Assembly (NCBI RefSeq): GCF_028476545.1 | Contig: NW_026731783.1 | Coordinates: forward strand, 1,482,001 to 1,546,000 | DNA: 64,000 nucleotides | DNA from: Physella acuta | Taxonomy: Eukaryota; Mollusca; Gastropoda; Physidae | Direction of reading: 5' to 3' | Shown here: one piece after another, positions 35,006-48,549 of the stretch | How positions within the stretch are numbered: the first letter of the stretch is position 1 | Layout: each line of letters starts with the position of its first letter | Translations under genes and position numbers: made by a program | The notes under the pieces: generated by a model | Told to the model about the DNA's origin: nothing | What the model saw: only the letters and a program-made list of their open reading frames with translations | Databases searched by the model: none

Positions 35006-36480
35006 TTTTTTTTTATTACTAATTCCATTATTCTGGTGAAACAAGTGTATGTTTTTATATGAATAAATAATATTTCATATTTATGGACAACCCTAACCTG
35101 TGATAATTTTCCTATAAATGGGCTTATGACAAATTCACAACAAAAAAAAACGTTGATGAATCTCGTTTGACCGACTGCTGTTTGCCGGAAGGCTGTTTTA
35201 TCAAATTGTATTTGCGACAAACTCATTCTGAATAACGCAATTTAAACGTTATACACATATTTTACAGTTAACCAATGACAATGAATATTTCATACTGTAT
35301 TGGTTAGAGTTCTAAATCAGTAAAGATACTGTCTGGAACAAAACATGTTGGTTTTTTTTTTTTTTTTTAATTTAAATCTGCCAAAGATCTTTGCATTTTT
35401 TATACATGGGAGATAATGCAACTTTAATTACTTAGATGTCAGTTTTAATACATTTTAATAAAATATATTTTAAACAAAATGGTCATAGTACAAACTACTA
35501 GAAAAAATTATTTATACCTATAAAAAAAATTATTAAAAATTAGTATTCACGAAAATATGCATTAAAATAATCTCAGGTTATAAAACTTGCAAACAGTGAC
35601 TTTAGTGTATATATTTTTCTAAGACAAGCAATTTATTCAGCTTAATTTATACTGCGACGGTTTGTTTAATTCCGAAAATTTTTTTTTAACAATAATACAT
35701 TTATACAAGCTATAATTCTCAAACAATAACCCACTAGGCCCTAGGGAGAAGTATATGCAATATGATAGCATTGTAACGAACTGACTGGTCACGTGTGACG
35801 GCCAGCTGACCATTTTTTAAATGATGTATTAACCTTGACTCAAGGTTAACATATCGTAAAGAAATAAAACGGTACAGTTTTCCAAAAAAAGTACAGCTTT
35901 GAATAATATGATGTATACTTATATGTAAATAAACTGTAATGTTATTTGAACTTGTCATTGTGTAGTTGTGTTGTAAATTGGAGTAATATTACAGGCCTTA
36001 AAAAAGCTAAGTGAATAAGAAAGTCGATGACCTGACACATGTATAATAAAACCTTAGACTTCTCCCACCACACTGTGGTTGTTGGGTATGTTTCAGCAAA
36101 AAGATAAGTTGTAACAAAACGGTTTTTGTTCCCACTGTTGGTATATGGCTTGCAGGAAAATGATCCCATGTTGATACAAGTTCGAGTAATCCAAGGAAAT
36201 AGCCATTGAGAGTAGAACACACTGATTCATTATCTGATCTGAAAGGTAAACTATGCTTTTATTTAGTTATTATGACTGAAACAATGCGTTGAAATAGAAT
36301 ATCCAGTATTGTCGAATTTTATTTATCTGCAGCTAAAGATTATTGAAGTTTTAGACATATAAAACAATCTCTATATACCGACATAGGTTGTATTTATAAG
36401 AACAATGTAATTATTGTGAGCTGGATACTATCCTGACTGTCAATATGATTTGTAAAGGAATATATTTGCAAGCATCAGGG
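35006..36480 (-). repeat. Dispersed repeat block
   Basis: 35,130-35,640 is an inverted copy of 5,560-6,120 and 17,090-17,560. cggccagctgaccattt near 35,798 is a long-repeat landmark. No gene seen; frames of up to 92 codons lie in repeats. Confidence 0.5.
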
Positions 36481-36488
36481 ACTTTATT

Positions 36489-36731
36489 CAGTGGCGTAGC
36501 GAGGTCGGGTGTCACCCGGTGCGGCACTTAATGGTGTCACCCCCCCCCCCCCCCAGAGGCATAGAGACCCTTCCCAGGGACAAACTTTCAAACTTTCGAT
36601 TTGCACCCCCCCCTCGAGTTTTTCTCTATATATTTTGCTATTTTTTGCCTTGGTGTCACCCCCCTAAATGGTGTCACCCGGTGCGTTCCGCACCCCCCGC
36701 CCCCCCCCCCCCCCCCCTCGCTACGCCCCTG
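36489..36731. mobile_element. CAGTGGCGTAGC miniature element A1
   Basis: Left tip CAGTGGCGTAGCGAGG, right tip CCTCGCTACGCCCCTG, 15 of 16 bases inverted-complementary. Left flank actttatt and right flank gggtgtcg do not match, unlike the sister element A2. It forms the left border of duplicated block 1. Confidence 0.8.
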
Positions 36732-36930
36732 GGGTGTCGTCTAAGATGTTTAACTTCATTATTGTTCAAGATGACTGAAACAATTAAAAACTACGTTTAT
36801 TTAACCTTTAATGTGATAGCAATTGTATTGATCAAATTTAGTCGATAGCCTAGAAAATGACATGCGGAACAAGGCTTTTTAAATGGCTACAATGATATGA
36901 CTAATTTTCTTCGCAAGTATTATATTAGCT

Positions 36931-37129
36931 CAGGGGTTCTTAAACTAGGTTCAATGAAATACCAAGGGTTCGGAGAGTCAGTCTTAGGGGTTGGGCGCGG
37001 TTTAAGACACACACCCTACTAACGATCGGATTTTCTCATTGCTGACGATATTACTATTAAGAAGGGTTCGGTGAATGCGCATATGAAACTAGTAGGGTTA
37101 GGTACATTCAAAAAAATTGAGATCCATTG
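36931..37129. mobile_element. Old CAGGGGTTCTTAAACT hAT-type remnant
   Basis: Starts caggggttcttaaact and ends attgagatccattg, imperfect inverted tips, with 8-bp flanks tattagct and ttcttgct that match at five positions. The same remnant lies in block 2 at about 39,471-39,669. Confidence 0.55.
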
Positions 37130-37605
37130 TTCTTGCTAAACTAACCATGATTTATGTGTGTCAATCTAATAATTGATTGTTGTGCATGATTCCAATATCG
37201 ATCAACTGAATCGATCAATAAGTTTAGATTTGACGTGGCTAAAACGAGTTACCCTGCACATTTATTTGATTGAACATTTCTAGCCTTAATAAAACCGGAA
37301 GTCATTTTGTACTTATTTCACAAGCAGTTTCAAATTATAGTATTAAATAATTAATTTTGGTTGAAATATATGCTTTCTAGCAACAACGAATTGAAAGCAT
37401 TTTGAACCAGCTGTTCAAGCATATTGTTAATTTTTCATTTCATTGCATTAAACCCATATTCTGCTAGCGTCCCACTTTCATTGTATTTGAAAATGGCTAG
37501 ACTATTGAATTTGTGTGTGTGTTTTGTGAAAAAAAAAAAAAAAAAAAAAAAATGTTATAGTGCCGTAAGAAAACAAAATATGTTGACCAGTTTATATACT
37601 GGTCG

Positions 37606-37910
37606 CAGTGGCGTAGCGAGGTCGGGTGTCACCCGGTGCGGCACTTAATGGTGTCACCCTCCCAGAGGCATAGAGACCCTTCCCAGGGACAAACTTTCAA
37701 ATTTTCGATTTGCACCCCCCCTCTCAAACTTTCGATTTGCACCCCCCCCTCAAACTTTCGATTTGCACCCCCCCCTCAAGTTTTCGATTTGCACCCCCCC
37801 TCGAGTTTTTCTCTATATATTTTGCTATTTTTTGCCTTGGTGTCACCCCCCTAAATGGTGTCACCCGGTGCGGTCCGCACCCCCCGCCCCCCCCCCTCGC
37901 TACGCCCCTG
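37606..37910. mobile_element. CAGTGGCGTAGC miniature element B1
   Basis: Same tips as A1, but four tandem internal units (ttcgatttgcacccccc) instead of one. Left flank actggtcg is not matched on the right (atcctacc). Confidence 0.8.
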
Positions 37911-38330
37911 ATCCTACCTACCCTGATATGAAACTATCCTACCAGCCCTGATATAAAACTATCCTACCAGCCCTGATATAAAACTATCCTACCAGCCCTG
38001 ATATAAAACTATCCTACCAGCCCTGATATAAAACTATCCTACCTACCCTGATATAAAACTACCCTACCAGCCCTGATATAAACCTACTCTACCAGCCCTG
38101 ATATAAAACTATCCTACCAGCCCTGATATAAAACTATCCTACCTGCCCTGATATAAAACTATACTACCAGCCCTGATATAAAACTATCCTACCAGCCTTG
38201 ATATAAAACTATCCTACCTGCCCTGATATAAACATACCCTACCAGCCCTGATATAAACATATCCTACCAGCCCTGATATAAAATTATCCTTCATGCCCTG
38301 ATATAAAACTATCCTACCTACCCAGATATA
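37911..38330 (+). repeat. 25-bp minisatellite, about 17 units
   Basis: Units of atcctaccagccctgatata plus aaact, with few substitutions. The array starts exactly at the right tip of element B1. Confidence 0.92.
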
Positions 38331-39026
38331 TTGACACCATACAGTCGGTGACAATACCTTCCAGAGATGAAGTCCTTCAATGTTTATGCTGCTATATCAT
38401 ATATCATATGTGGGGAAACTCAGCTAGGCTCTCTATATCAAGTTTGGCGGTATGGGAAAGGGTGGCATGTAAGCGTTGTATCTCGTTAGACATTAGAGTC
38501 GTGTCTTGTTAGACATTTGATTGATCCTTTTCCCATTGTTGCCCCTGCTCTCTCTTTCATTTAGGAAATATACTAGACTTTTCATTATCAAGTCCATTAT
38601 TTTAAGAGATATGTAGATTTAAGCTTCTTGTTTACAGTTTAAAAAAAAATAAATAAATAACCGAGTTAAAGCATACGGACAGTAAATAGTGGTTGATTAA
38701 ATCGAAAATTCATTTTTTTTTTAAATGAATATAAAATTGTAGTAGATAATAATAAATTATATGTATGTATCTTTTTATTTACTAATATATGGAATCAAGA
38801 CGGATACACTTTATATTTCGAATTATTTTAATTTAAAATGAAAATTAAAATGTACCGATCACTTACTATTTCTTGTGATGAAACAATTACTAACAAATTG
38901 ATTCGTATAGCTAGCTATATGTGAATGTTTAAAACAATAAACATAATTAAACAAAATATTAAATTTGTGAGAAAATAGATTTTTAAAAAGTTGAATTCTG
39001 TTTTGACTTTATATCACTATACATTA
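38331..39026 (+). repeat. Paralogue of 18,861-19,700
   Basis: Shares acaccatacagtcggtgaca and following sequence with the 18.9-kb block; ends near the target of element A2. No gene seen. Confidence 0.7.
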
Positions 39027-39034
39027 GGGTGTCG

Positions 39035-39270
39035 CAGTGGCGTAGCGAGGTCGGGTGTCACCCGGTGCGGCACTTAATGGTGTCACCCCCCCCCCCCCCC
39101 AGAGGCATAGAGACCCTTCCCAGGGACAAACTTTCAAACTTTCGATTTGCACCCCCCCCTCGAGTTTTTCTCTATATATTTTGCTATTTTTTGCCTTGGT
39201 GTCACCCCCCTAAATGGTGTCACCCGGTGCGTTCCGCACCCCCCGCCCCCCCCCCCTCGCTACGCCCCTG
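39035..39270. mobile_element. CAGTGGCGTAGC miniature element A2 with 8-bp duplication
   Basis: Perfect flanking repeat gggtgtcg at 39,027-39,034 and 39,271-39,278, showing an original insertion. An 8-bp duplication and CAG-type tips fit the hAT superfamily. Confidence 0.88.
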
Positions 39271-40140
39271 GGGTGTCGTCTAAGATGTTTAACTTCATTA
39301 TTGTTCAAGATGACTGAAACAATTAAAACTACGTTTATTTAACCTTTAATGTGATAGCAATTGTATTGATCAAATTTAGTCGATAGCCTAGAAAATGACA
39401 TGCGGAACAAGGCTTTTTAAATGGCTACAATGATATGACTAATTTTCTTCGCAAGTATTATATTAGCTCAGGGGTTCTTAAACTAGGTTCAATGAAATAC
39501 CAAGGGTTCGGAGAGTCAGTCTTAGGGGTTGGGCGCGGTTTAAGACACACACCCTACTAACGATCGGATTTTCTCATTGCTGACGATATTACTATTAAGA
39601 AGGGTTCGGTGAATGCGCATATGAAACTAGTAGGGTTAGGTACATTCAAAAAAATTGAGATCCATTGTTCTTGCTAAACTAACCATGATTTATGTGTGTC
39701 AATCTAATAATTGATTGTTGTGCATGATTCCAATATCGATCAACTGAATCGATCAATAAGTTTAGATTTGACGTGGCTAAAACGAGTTACCCTGCACATT
39801 TATTTGATTGAACATTTCTAGCCTTAATAAAACCGGAAGTCATTTTGTACTTATTTCACAAGCAGTTTCAAATTATAGTATTAAATAATTAATTTTGGTT
39901 GAAATATATGCTTTCTAGCAACAACGAATTGAAAGCATTTTGAACCAGCTGTTCAAGCATATTGTTAATTTTTCATTTCATTGCATTAAACCCATATTCT
40001 GCTAGCGTCCCACTTTCATTGTATTTGAAAATGGCTAGACTATTGAATTTGTGTGTGTGTTTTGTGAAAAAAAAAAAAAAAAAAAAATGTTATAGTGCCG
40101 TAAGAAAACAAAATATGTTGACCAGTTTATATACTGGTCG

Positions 40141-40445
40141 CAGTGGCGTAGCGAGGTCGGGTGTCACCCGGTGCGGCACTTAATGGTGTCACCCTCCCAG
40201 AGGCATAGAGACCCTTCCCAGGGACAAACTTTCAAATTTTCGATTTGCACCCCCCCTCTCAAACTTTCGATTTGCACCCCCCCCCCTCAAACTTTCGATT
40301 TGCACCCCCCCCTCAAGTTTTCGATTTGCACCCCCCCTCGAGTTTTTCTCTATATATTTTGCTATTTTTTGCCTTGGTGTCACCCCCCTAAATGGTGTCA
40401 CCCGGTGCGGTCCGCACCCCCCGCCCCCCCCTCGCTACGCCCCTG
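40141..40445. mobile_element. CAGTGGCGTAGC miniature element B2 with 8-bp duplication
   Basis: Flanked by actggtcg at 40,133-40,140 and 40,446-40,453. The related sequence at about 61,207-61,255 (accagtttatatactggttg then cattgagttttcaaaagg) is the empty site with a single copy. Confidence 0.88.
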
Positions 40446-41250
40446 ACTGGTCGCATTAAGTTTTCAAAAGGTCCCTGTGTGAAAGATGAAGGGTAAGCAG
40501 CAAGATTTAGAACTTTAAAAAAGTAAATGAATATATATTCGAAATTAATGTTGGGGTGGGTGGTGGGGTCGTTGGAACAGTTAAAGGGGATGTGGGTTTA
40601 TCATGTCTGAGGGTGAAGTGGACAGAGGGGGAGGGGGTAGATGTGTCTGAAGAGGCGTGGAGATGGTGTCTGTGTTTAAGGCAAGCAAAGCGTCAAATTA
40701 TGTGCTGTGTGATCTCACATCACACTGCTCCCACAAAATGAAACTAAAAATTACATTTGACACTAAGAAGAAAAGTATACAGGAATTGTTCGACAGTAAA
40801 ACGGGACGTCAATTAATGTTACCCAATTGATAGTCTTTGATATATGTATAATGCTTTGCCACTGTTTTTCTAATTAATTTAGTCATACATTTTTAAAGAC
40901 ATATATAAGTAAAAAGCTTAAACTGTTTCCGTGTATCAATATAGTACCTTGATAATTGATTGTATAAAACTATTGGCCTTTTTTTAGTATATAAAAAAAA
41001 TTCAATGATATAAATTACTATGTAAATTATATTTTCGGTTATCGCCCTTGAAATGTTTTCGAATAAGACAGTAGTATATTAAAACAATTCTTTCTAGCCA
41101 AATTGCGTAATTACTTAATATATGTTGGGATATTTTCAATGAATGTAACACTGTATGATATTTATCACATTAGAAAGCAACGTCATTTCTACTGTTATTT
41201 CATAATTAAATTGAAATCCTACCAGTACCTAGCCTGACGCGTGGGGGCGC
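40446..41250 (+). repeat. Dispersed repeat R, copy 1
   Basis: Aligns with 61,240-62,040 over its length (gttttcaaaaggtccctgtg, gagggtgaagtggacagagg, ttatcgcccttgaaatgttt). Near 40,556 it has a GT-rich 61-codon frame that is also open in copy 2. Confidence 0.8.
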
Positions 41251-41587
41251 ATTAACAAGTACCTAATAATTTATAACTGATTAGATTACATTAACTATAT
41301 ACACATGCGTAGCGATCTATTTAGGTGCCCAGGATGAACTATCAGTTTTGCGCCCCATCTTCAAATTGGACCTACATATAAGATTTCGCCTTGGTGAAAA
41401 TGCGCCCCCACTCCCTTATTTGAAAAGGTCGGGTCGATTTTTAACCAGTGTTTCTTCCAGACAAATTATTTCCGGGGGGGGGGGGGGGGGCACTTGAAAA
41501 ATTTCAGGGGGGGGGGGCGGTCGGGCGTAAAATGTTAAGAGTATATATTTTCTATATAAAAGCCATTTCGTTCAGCCCCTTTTCCTT
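41251..41587. other. Repeat remnants with G runs
   Basis: Contains tgcgccccatcttcaaattg and similar sequence of uncertain origin and G runs at 41,474-41,490 and 41,508-41,516. No gene seen. Confidence 0.4.
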
Positions 41588-41815
41588 TTTACGTTTTCGT
41601 ATACAGAGTATAGAGCAAGTATTGTAATTGTGCACAAAAATCACATAACATTTTGACAGTTTTCACCGTTTTACACCTGAGTGCTTCATAATATCCGGAG
41701 TATTTGGGACTTTTTTTTTAATCGGGCAAAAAATTTAAATCTAGATTTATCAAAATTTCGTAGTATTATATAAGAATATTCGAGAAAGTTTAGTGGAGAT
41801 CATTCCCGCTTTATT
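41588..41815 (+). mobile_element. CTCGTATATACG-family repeat, copy e, internally deleted
   Basis: Keeps both ends (ttttcgtatacagagtatag and gaatattcgagaaagttta...gatcattcccg) but lacks most of the middle; 228 bp compared with 770 bp in copy c. Confidence 0.6.
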
Positions 41816-42709
<894 letters not shown>

Positions 42710-42712
<3 letters not shown>

Positions 42713-43741
42713 GAGGGCTAAATAACCTGGCGGCGGCACTACCTAAAAGGACAAATCACATTTCATGAATTAGACGACATTCTTTCATCTGTTGGAGGTC
42801 TGAGCACTTAAATAAAGAAATATAAATACATTTTTAAAGCAGCGAATTAATTCTACACCAACTATGCCATTTATGAAAACATCGGCTGTAAGAAGAAATT
42901 AAAGTTGCAGCCTCTGCAAACAAATATCATAAATATGAAAATAAATTAAATATCCACCGTTTACAGTCTAGAAATGATGTAAGGTTTTCAAGACATTTTA
43001 AAACTGCATGACATATTATATCAACGATGAGCTTATTAGAGGATTACATTGTATCAAACAGTGTGGAGTATGGGGATCGGAATAACAGAGTTCCAAAAGT
43101 TGAAGATGTCAACTTCAGATTGTAAAAGCTGATAACCAACTGTCTGTAGTTTTGTTTATGACAGGATAACATGCAGTGTCATGATGTGGACTTAGTCAAA
43201 CAACTGTCACTATTATACATAGAGTACAATGAGGCAGTTTTAACCACGTTCTATTTTGTGAACCATACTAATTTGGATCTGCGAAAGTAATCAAAACACA
43301 GGTACAATATCATCACGTTGATTAAATTGTTGAATCATAGTGTTCAAACAAATGTAATGTGTATCTCTTTATTGTTTTATTACTTCCCTTGTAAGTTTTA
43401 CACAAAAGTTTAAGGGGAAATAAATTTCAAGGAATACACTTGGTAGAACAAAAATTATGTAAATTAAACTAAATACAATAATTCACTAATAATTGTAGTC
43501 AGAAAACATTTATATATTAATAAAATTAGTTAAGTTGCACATAAACTTTATTTTAATGTATGACTATAATATAAATTAAGTTATATTTAGAAAATGTAAA
43601 CCTATGTATTTATTGAATTATTTTATATTTATTCAAAATCTTCAATTGAAGCTGTTTATTCACATTTTATTCTGTTTGTGCATAATATTGAAAAAAAATC
43701 AATTTCAACGAGTCAAAAGAAATATTTCAAGCAAAGCTAAG
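42710..43741. other. Mostly unique AT-rich DNA, partial long-repeat piece
   Basis: About 43,300-43,420 resembles the 13,380-13,510 part of the long repeat. No gene could be supported. Confidence 0.4.
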
Positions 43742-43749
43742 TCATAGAC

Positions 43750-43958
43750 CAGGGGTCGGCAACCTTTTGAAGCGGAAGAGCCAAAAGATACAATTTTCAA
43801 AATTTCCCTGGTTTTAAAGAGCCACTAACATTTGTTTTTTATTTCAAATATTTTATTTTTTATTAAGATTATTAGTATTTGTTCAAGGAGCTGGAGAGCC
43901 GCATCTTGATATCAAAAGAGCCGCATGCGGCTCGCGAGCCGCAGGTTGCCGACCCCTG
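43750..43958. mobile_element. hAT-type miniature element (209 bp)
   Basis: caggggtcggcaacctttt to aggttgccgacccctg, flanked by tcatagac at 43,742-43,749 and 43,959-43,966. It is the inverted sister of 2375-2579 with only a few differences. Confidence 0.88.
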
Positions 43959-43966
43959 TCATAGAC

Positions 43967-46110
43967 TGGGAACTCTCACTTAACTGAGAAAAAAGAAATA
44001 TACAGGTAAGAAATAAATAAAGTATTAATTTTAATTTAGACAGTCTCAAGCCAAACATCACTCGATCAGCCCCCAAGTAAATTAACATTAGAACAGTATT
44101 CTGTTTCCCGGGTTTTAAAATGCACAACCTGAATGGTAGAAAGAGATACACACCTCAACCACCCACCACACACACACACACACACTTCCCACCCCACTCA
44201 ACCGGACTGGCGGATATTTCAAGGTAGCGTGCCCTCATCACCAAGGGTCAATTTTATGTCATGGAAAGTTTTGGAATGATAGATCAGTATGTGATTACAG
44301 AGACACTTCTCCCACGGTCGTTTCTATTTCTGTCCATGGGTGGCACAGAGAAACACCTGCAGTGTCACGACATGAGCTCAGTAAAACAAATGTCACAAAT
44401 TGTTGATGAAGTTTCTCATTCTCCAAGTTTAATGTTTTAAAAGATGAAGAGATTGGCCTATGATTGATACCTTTATCATGAAGGCCAATATACTGAACGT
44501 TGTAGATTAGTAAAGAAAGACAAAACACACGGACTAATGTACACCTACTCGTGTTTTTAACGTCAGCACTTTTGTGATGGTCTGATGATTTCATACGTTG
44601 TTGGGCTATCATTTTAGGAACGTATTACTTTATCGATAGTGTTTCAACAAACATCCAAACGTTACTTGAAATGTAGAGCATAGTTATATCCGATTTAGAG
44701 TCACTTTAAAGTAAATTTTTTACTGAATAAAACATTGTATAAGCTGAGTAGAATGTTTTAGTGTAGTGAGAGGCGAGCAGCCTGATTTAAAGGTAAACAA
44801 ACGGGAGCTTCAGTTTTGATGATCCATGGTGACAAACCACGTCATAATTCAGATACAAGAATTATGTTGTCGGATTAAAAAAAAATATTGTATTAAATAC
44901 AAAGCGATTAATAAAATTAGGCGATATAACATTGACAAAGTCAACCCAGTTTGAACCGATTTTTTTCTTTTTCTTGGTAAAATATGTATTTAAAGTAGAA
45001 ATGTTCAGTATATTTAACAACATAAACTTTTTATTTTAAAAAATCGACAAAGAAAGCAATATTTTTAAATTATTTAAAAGTAAAATTTATTAATTTTTTT
45101 TCGATATAAATTTCAAGTTGTTCTTATTGTGTTTTTATACTCCATTGATTTTGTTGTCTATGTAAATTATGCTTTTGTTATCCCCCTAAATAAATGTATT
45201 GCATACATAAATGGGACACAAATATTAATTAATATTATAAAAAAGATAACAATTAAATATCTGCATTGCATCAACCTAAATGAGACTTTCAATAAATAAA
45301 TAAACACGTGGATTAGCTACTATAAACATTTTTTGTTTTAAATTAACGAAAAATATTTACCATTTTTGTAGCAATGGCCGTATACGTCAAGTTGGCATGT
45401 GGTCAGACGGCTTGGTAAAATAATACAATGTAATCAATGTACACGTATATAGGAGCTGTATATACAGTGTATAATTCGATGCAAATCTATATTTAGGGTA
45501 TCTAAAGACAAAATTGTGTGTCTTTATACTGATATGTATAGAAGACAAGCGTAAAGCCGAGTTTACTAGTTCTTGTTTGCATGGTTTCTAACACGTCACA
45601 TCTGAATGTCAAAAGACTGCTGAAAATAAGTTTTAATTTAGAAATGGGGGCTCGGAAGCAGCGTGTAATTCGATTGTTATCTTTATAGGGTAGGTCCTAT
45701 ACAAAAAAAGAGTCGGATGCGATTTGATACAGTTATGAAAATAATACAGGGGAGGTTTATGCGAAAAAAATCAATATTGCAGAAGCGGTTTCCCGGTTTG
45801 TTGCGGTTTGGGCTTTCCAATAAGCTCGATAGCGCCTATGTTCGTTTTAAATAGTACGTTATGGATAAGATGGGGTATTGTAGTCGTTTACTAAGTTGAA
45901 TCAAGCGCTCTAGCTTTCGCCCTGGCAGGTCGCGATTTGACGCAAGGGGCTATTATATGAGCAATATGGCCTACGTTCGTTTTACATTTTACTAAAATCA
46001 TTTTGGAAAAAAAAAAAATCACAGATTAACGCCGACACATTTGATTAAAATTCGTAACCATAGAATAATTTAATTATAAATACGTAGCTCGATTAATTAT
46101 CTCGTTAAAA
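43967..46110. other. Mostly unique AT-rich DNA, no gene supported
   Basis: A (CA)n tract lies at about 44,168-44,186. A 105-codon minus-strand frame at 44,295-44,612 has no recognised domain and no splice or start context, so it is not called. Confidence 0.4.
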
Positions 46111-46756
46111 ATAAACCGGGAGTGATCTCCCCTAAATTTTCTCGAATATTCTTAAATGAAACAACAGGGAATTTTAACTCGGGATATTGACATGATTTTG
46201 AATACATTTTAAATACTTAAACTTTTAAAAATTCGTAGACAAAGGAATTGCACACGAAGTGAACGCAAATTAAATGTGCATAATAGTGCGAAATATTATT
46301 AGTACTTTAAAAATTCACAAGCGAAAATCACTACTTCCGATCAACGAACATTGCTCGACATTTGACAGAAGGAAGACAATTAGATTTTTGTTTACTTTCA
46401 TGAGAAATTCCATTTATCTATCTAATATAGAATTCAAATTATAGGCTTTTTTAAAAAAATAAAGTAGACAACGTTCCACTTCCGGTTATTGGAAATCGCT
46501 CAAAAGTTGATACGGATCTACGATTTTGATATAATACTTATATATGAAATTTCATCAGCCTAGCTGTAACGGTACTCAAGTTATCGTGTTTACACATACA
46601 CACACACACACTGACACACATACACATAGACATACGGACAAGATTGCAAAACAATGTTTTTTCGACTCAGGGAGCCATAAAACGTCGATATTCGCAAAAA
46701 ATCTTTTTTTTTTTGCACAATTACAAGACTTTATACTTCGTATATACAAGAAAGTG
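46111..46756 (-). mobile_element. CTCGTATATACG-family repeat, copy d
   Basis: ataaaccgggagtgatctcc to tatatacaagaaagtg with all family landmarks and a (CA)n tract at about 46,596-46,625. Confidence 0.7.
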
Positions 46757-48092
46757 AATTTTTTTTTTTTAAAAATCGTAATTGTAATCGAATATATAAG
46801 TAGGGCCTATAAAACGGTATAGAATGCATGTAGTAATGTATTTTAACCTAAATTTAACTATACTATACATCTTTAAATACGAAATAAAAACCATAAGGCC
46901 TACTGCCAATTTTCTTAAATATTGTATAATTTGTAAATTCATTAGTTTAGATTATTTTCTAAATTCTGTAATTTTGTAAATTTAATATGGTGTTCTGTTG
47001 GTGTTCTGTTGACAAATAATGTATATAATTTAGTTGTAATTTTTCTAATATGTATTGGTAGCCTATGTTATTTTCAATGTGTCAGATTTTTAGCTATTTA
47101 GTTATTTCTTTGCATTTTCACTAATACTGTTCAACGTGTAGCAAAGCACATTGCGTTTGACCAATAACTGTTTTATAAAATATTTTTCTCAAACATGTAT
47201 CACATTAACATATATAGGCATATCATTCACGTGTAACGGGTACCGACGGCGAGTATATAGATAAATGACGTAGATACCATTCATTGATGTTGTACATAAG
47301 TGACGTTTGATGTTTAACTAGCGACTTTACCACACCAAATTTAGTTTAATTATCTCTTAATTTTATTCTGTCATGATCGTTGTTCCATTTTAAGATCGGC
47401 AAAAAATATTTAAAAAAATAAAATTTCTTCTCAATGGACTTGATCGAACCCCTTTGTCCGAACCTCGTTTGTCGAAAGATTGCTGCACGAATACGACAAA
47501 CTCATTCTTAAGAGTTGCAGTGTATTTCAGAGTAAAAATAAAATAAAAAAATAACACGTTTATCGTTACAAATATCACGTACTGTTTTATCTGAAAAAAA
47601 AGTTTCATACTGTATTCATTAGACTTCTCAGACAGTTTATAAATATACTGTCTAGAACATTTTTTTTAATCTTAAAATACGTATTACAATAGCCATTTTT
47701 TATTGAGAAGAAAAAGTAAAGGGAGATAAGTTAAAGAAACAAACACAGATATTTATCTAATTAAATTTAAAATCATAAATTAAAAACAAAATGGGCTCAG
47801 TACAAAGAAAACAAAAAAAAATATTTTGTGTACTAGAAAATTTTATATTAGTTAAGCACGAACGTTAATAAAAATTATAAAATTGATTAGCTTATAAAAT
47901 ACGAAAACAGTGGCTTGAATGTATACACTTTTTAAAAACAAGCGATCACCTCTATTACTTTAATACTTTGGTTCTGCTGTGTATCTTATAGTAATTTTTT
48001 TTTCAACACAACATCTCTCAACAAAAGTAAAAGTAGAAATTCTGGAAGTGGAAATGATCCTTCTAATATTGATTTGAAATCTGAAGAAAACA
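46757..48092 (-). repeat. Long-repeat fragment and AT-rich DNA
   Basis: 47,395-47,660 (tctcaatggacttgatcgaa, gaatacgacaaactcattct) matches 56,065-56,290 directly and 10,320-10,500 inverted. The first 600 bp show nothing recognisable. Confidence 0.55.
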
Positions 48093-48538
48093 AGTTAATA
48101 AAAAGTCTAGTGAAAAGTTAAGCGCAATTTCCTTATGTTATCGAATGTAATTTAAAAAAAAAATGTGACCGAACGAAAGGATATTTTTGAAAACTTTCTT
48201 CGGCAATATTGTTCTAAATTATGGCAGGAATCGATTAGTAAATGTTTCAAGTCGCTAAGTGGTCTGGTTGCCGAGATATGGGCCAAAAACTGCATTTTTC
48301 GAGGTTTTTTGGCTTTTCCGGGAAATCCAGGAAGGAATTCCGAGAATTTTTTTGGCCCACAATCATCCTCGGAACTTCCTTAACATATTTGCTTTGGAAC
48401 TAGGCCTCGATATTGCTTTGTTGAGGAGGAGATACGACTTAAAGCTGCGGACACACATCCATCCATTCATCCATCCATCCATCCAGAACTAACGAATTAA
48501 TAATCGCAATTGTCAGTATGGAAATTGCGCTAAAAAGA
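48093..48538. mobile_element. AGCGCAATTTCC-ended repeat, copy 2
   Basis: Aligns with 30,243-30,726; the shared sequence ends abruptly at gcgctaaaaag in both, which fixes the right boundary. Left shared boundary is gttaataaaaagtctagtg. Confidence 0.6.
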
Positions 48539-48549
48539 ATACTAACGTA

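Larger units (their letters stand above)
36489..37910 (+). repeat. Duplicated block 1, bounded by transposon tips
   Basis: 1,422 bp nearly identical to 39,035-40,445. The differences seen are almost all homopolymer lengths (C-runs in the elements, an A-run near 37,531, one A near 36,785). Both ends fall exactly on the outer tips of elements A1 and B1; the flanks outside differ fully from those of block 2. Confidence 0.88.
39035..40445 (+). repeat. Duplicated block 2 (donor-like arrangement)
   Basis: 1,411 bp. Both bordering elements keep matched target duplications here, so this arrangement predates block 1. The same core sequence without the second element continues at 40,446, as in the 61-kb paralogue. 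Confidence 0.85.

Noticed and set aside
36489-37910. 8-bp target duplication around duplicated block 1
   Set aside because: actttatt and atcctacc differ at five of eight positions; all are transitions, but with nearly identical block interiors a real duplication should be intact.
36519-40446. Pro-rich frames in the duplicated blocks
   Set aside because: They lie in C-runs and subrepeats of miniature transposons.
43912-44151. 79-codon minus-strand frame
   Set aside because: Overlaps a hAT miniature element; no coding character.
44295-44612. 105-codon minus-strand frame
   Set aside because: No recognised domain, AT-like codon use, and no supporting signals.
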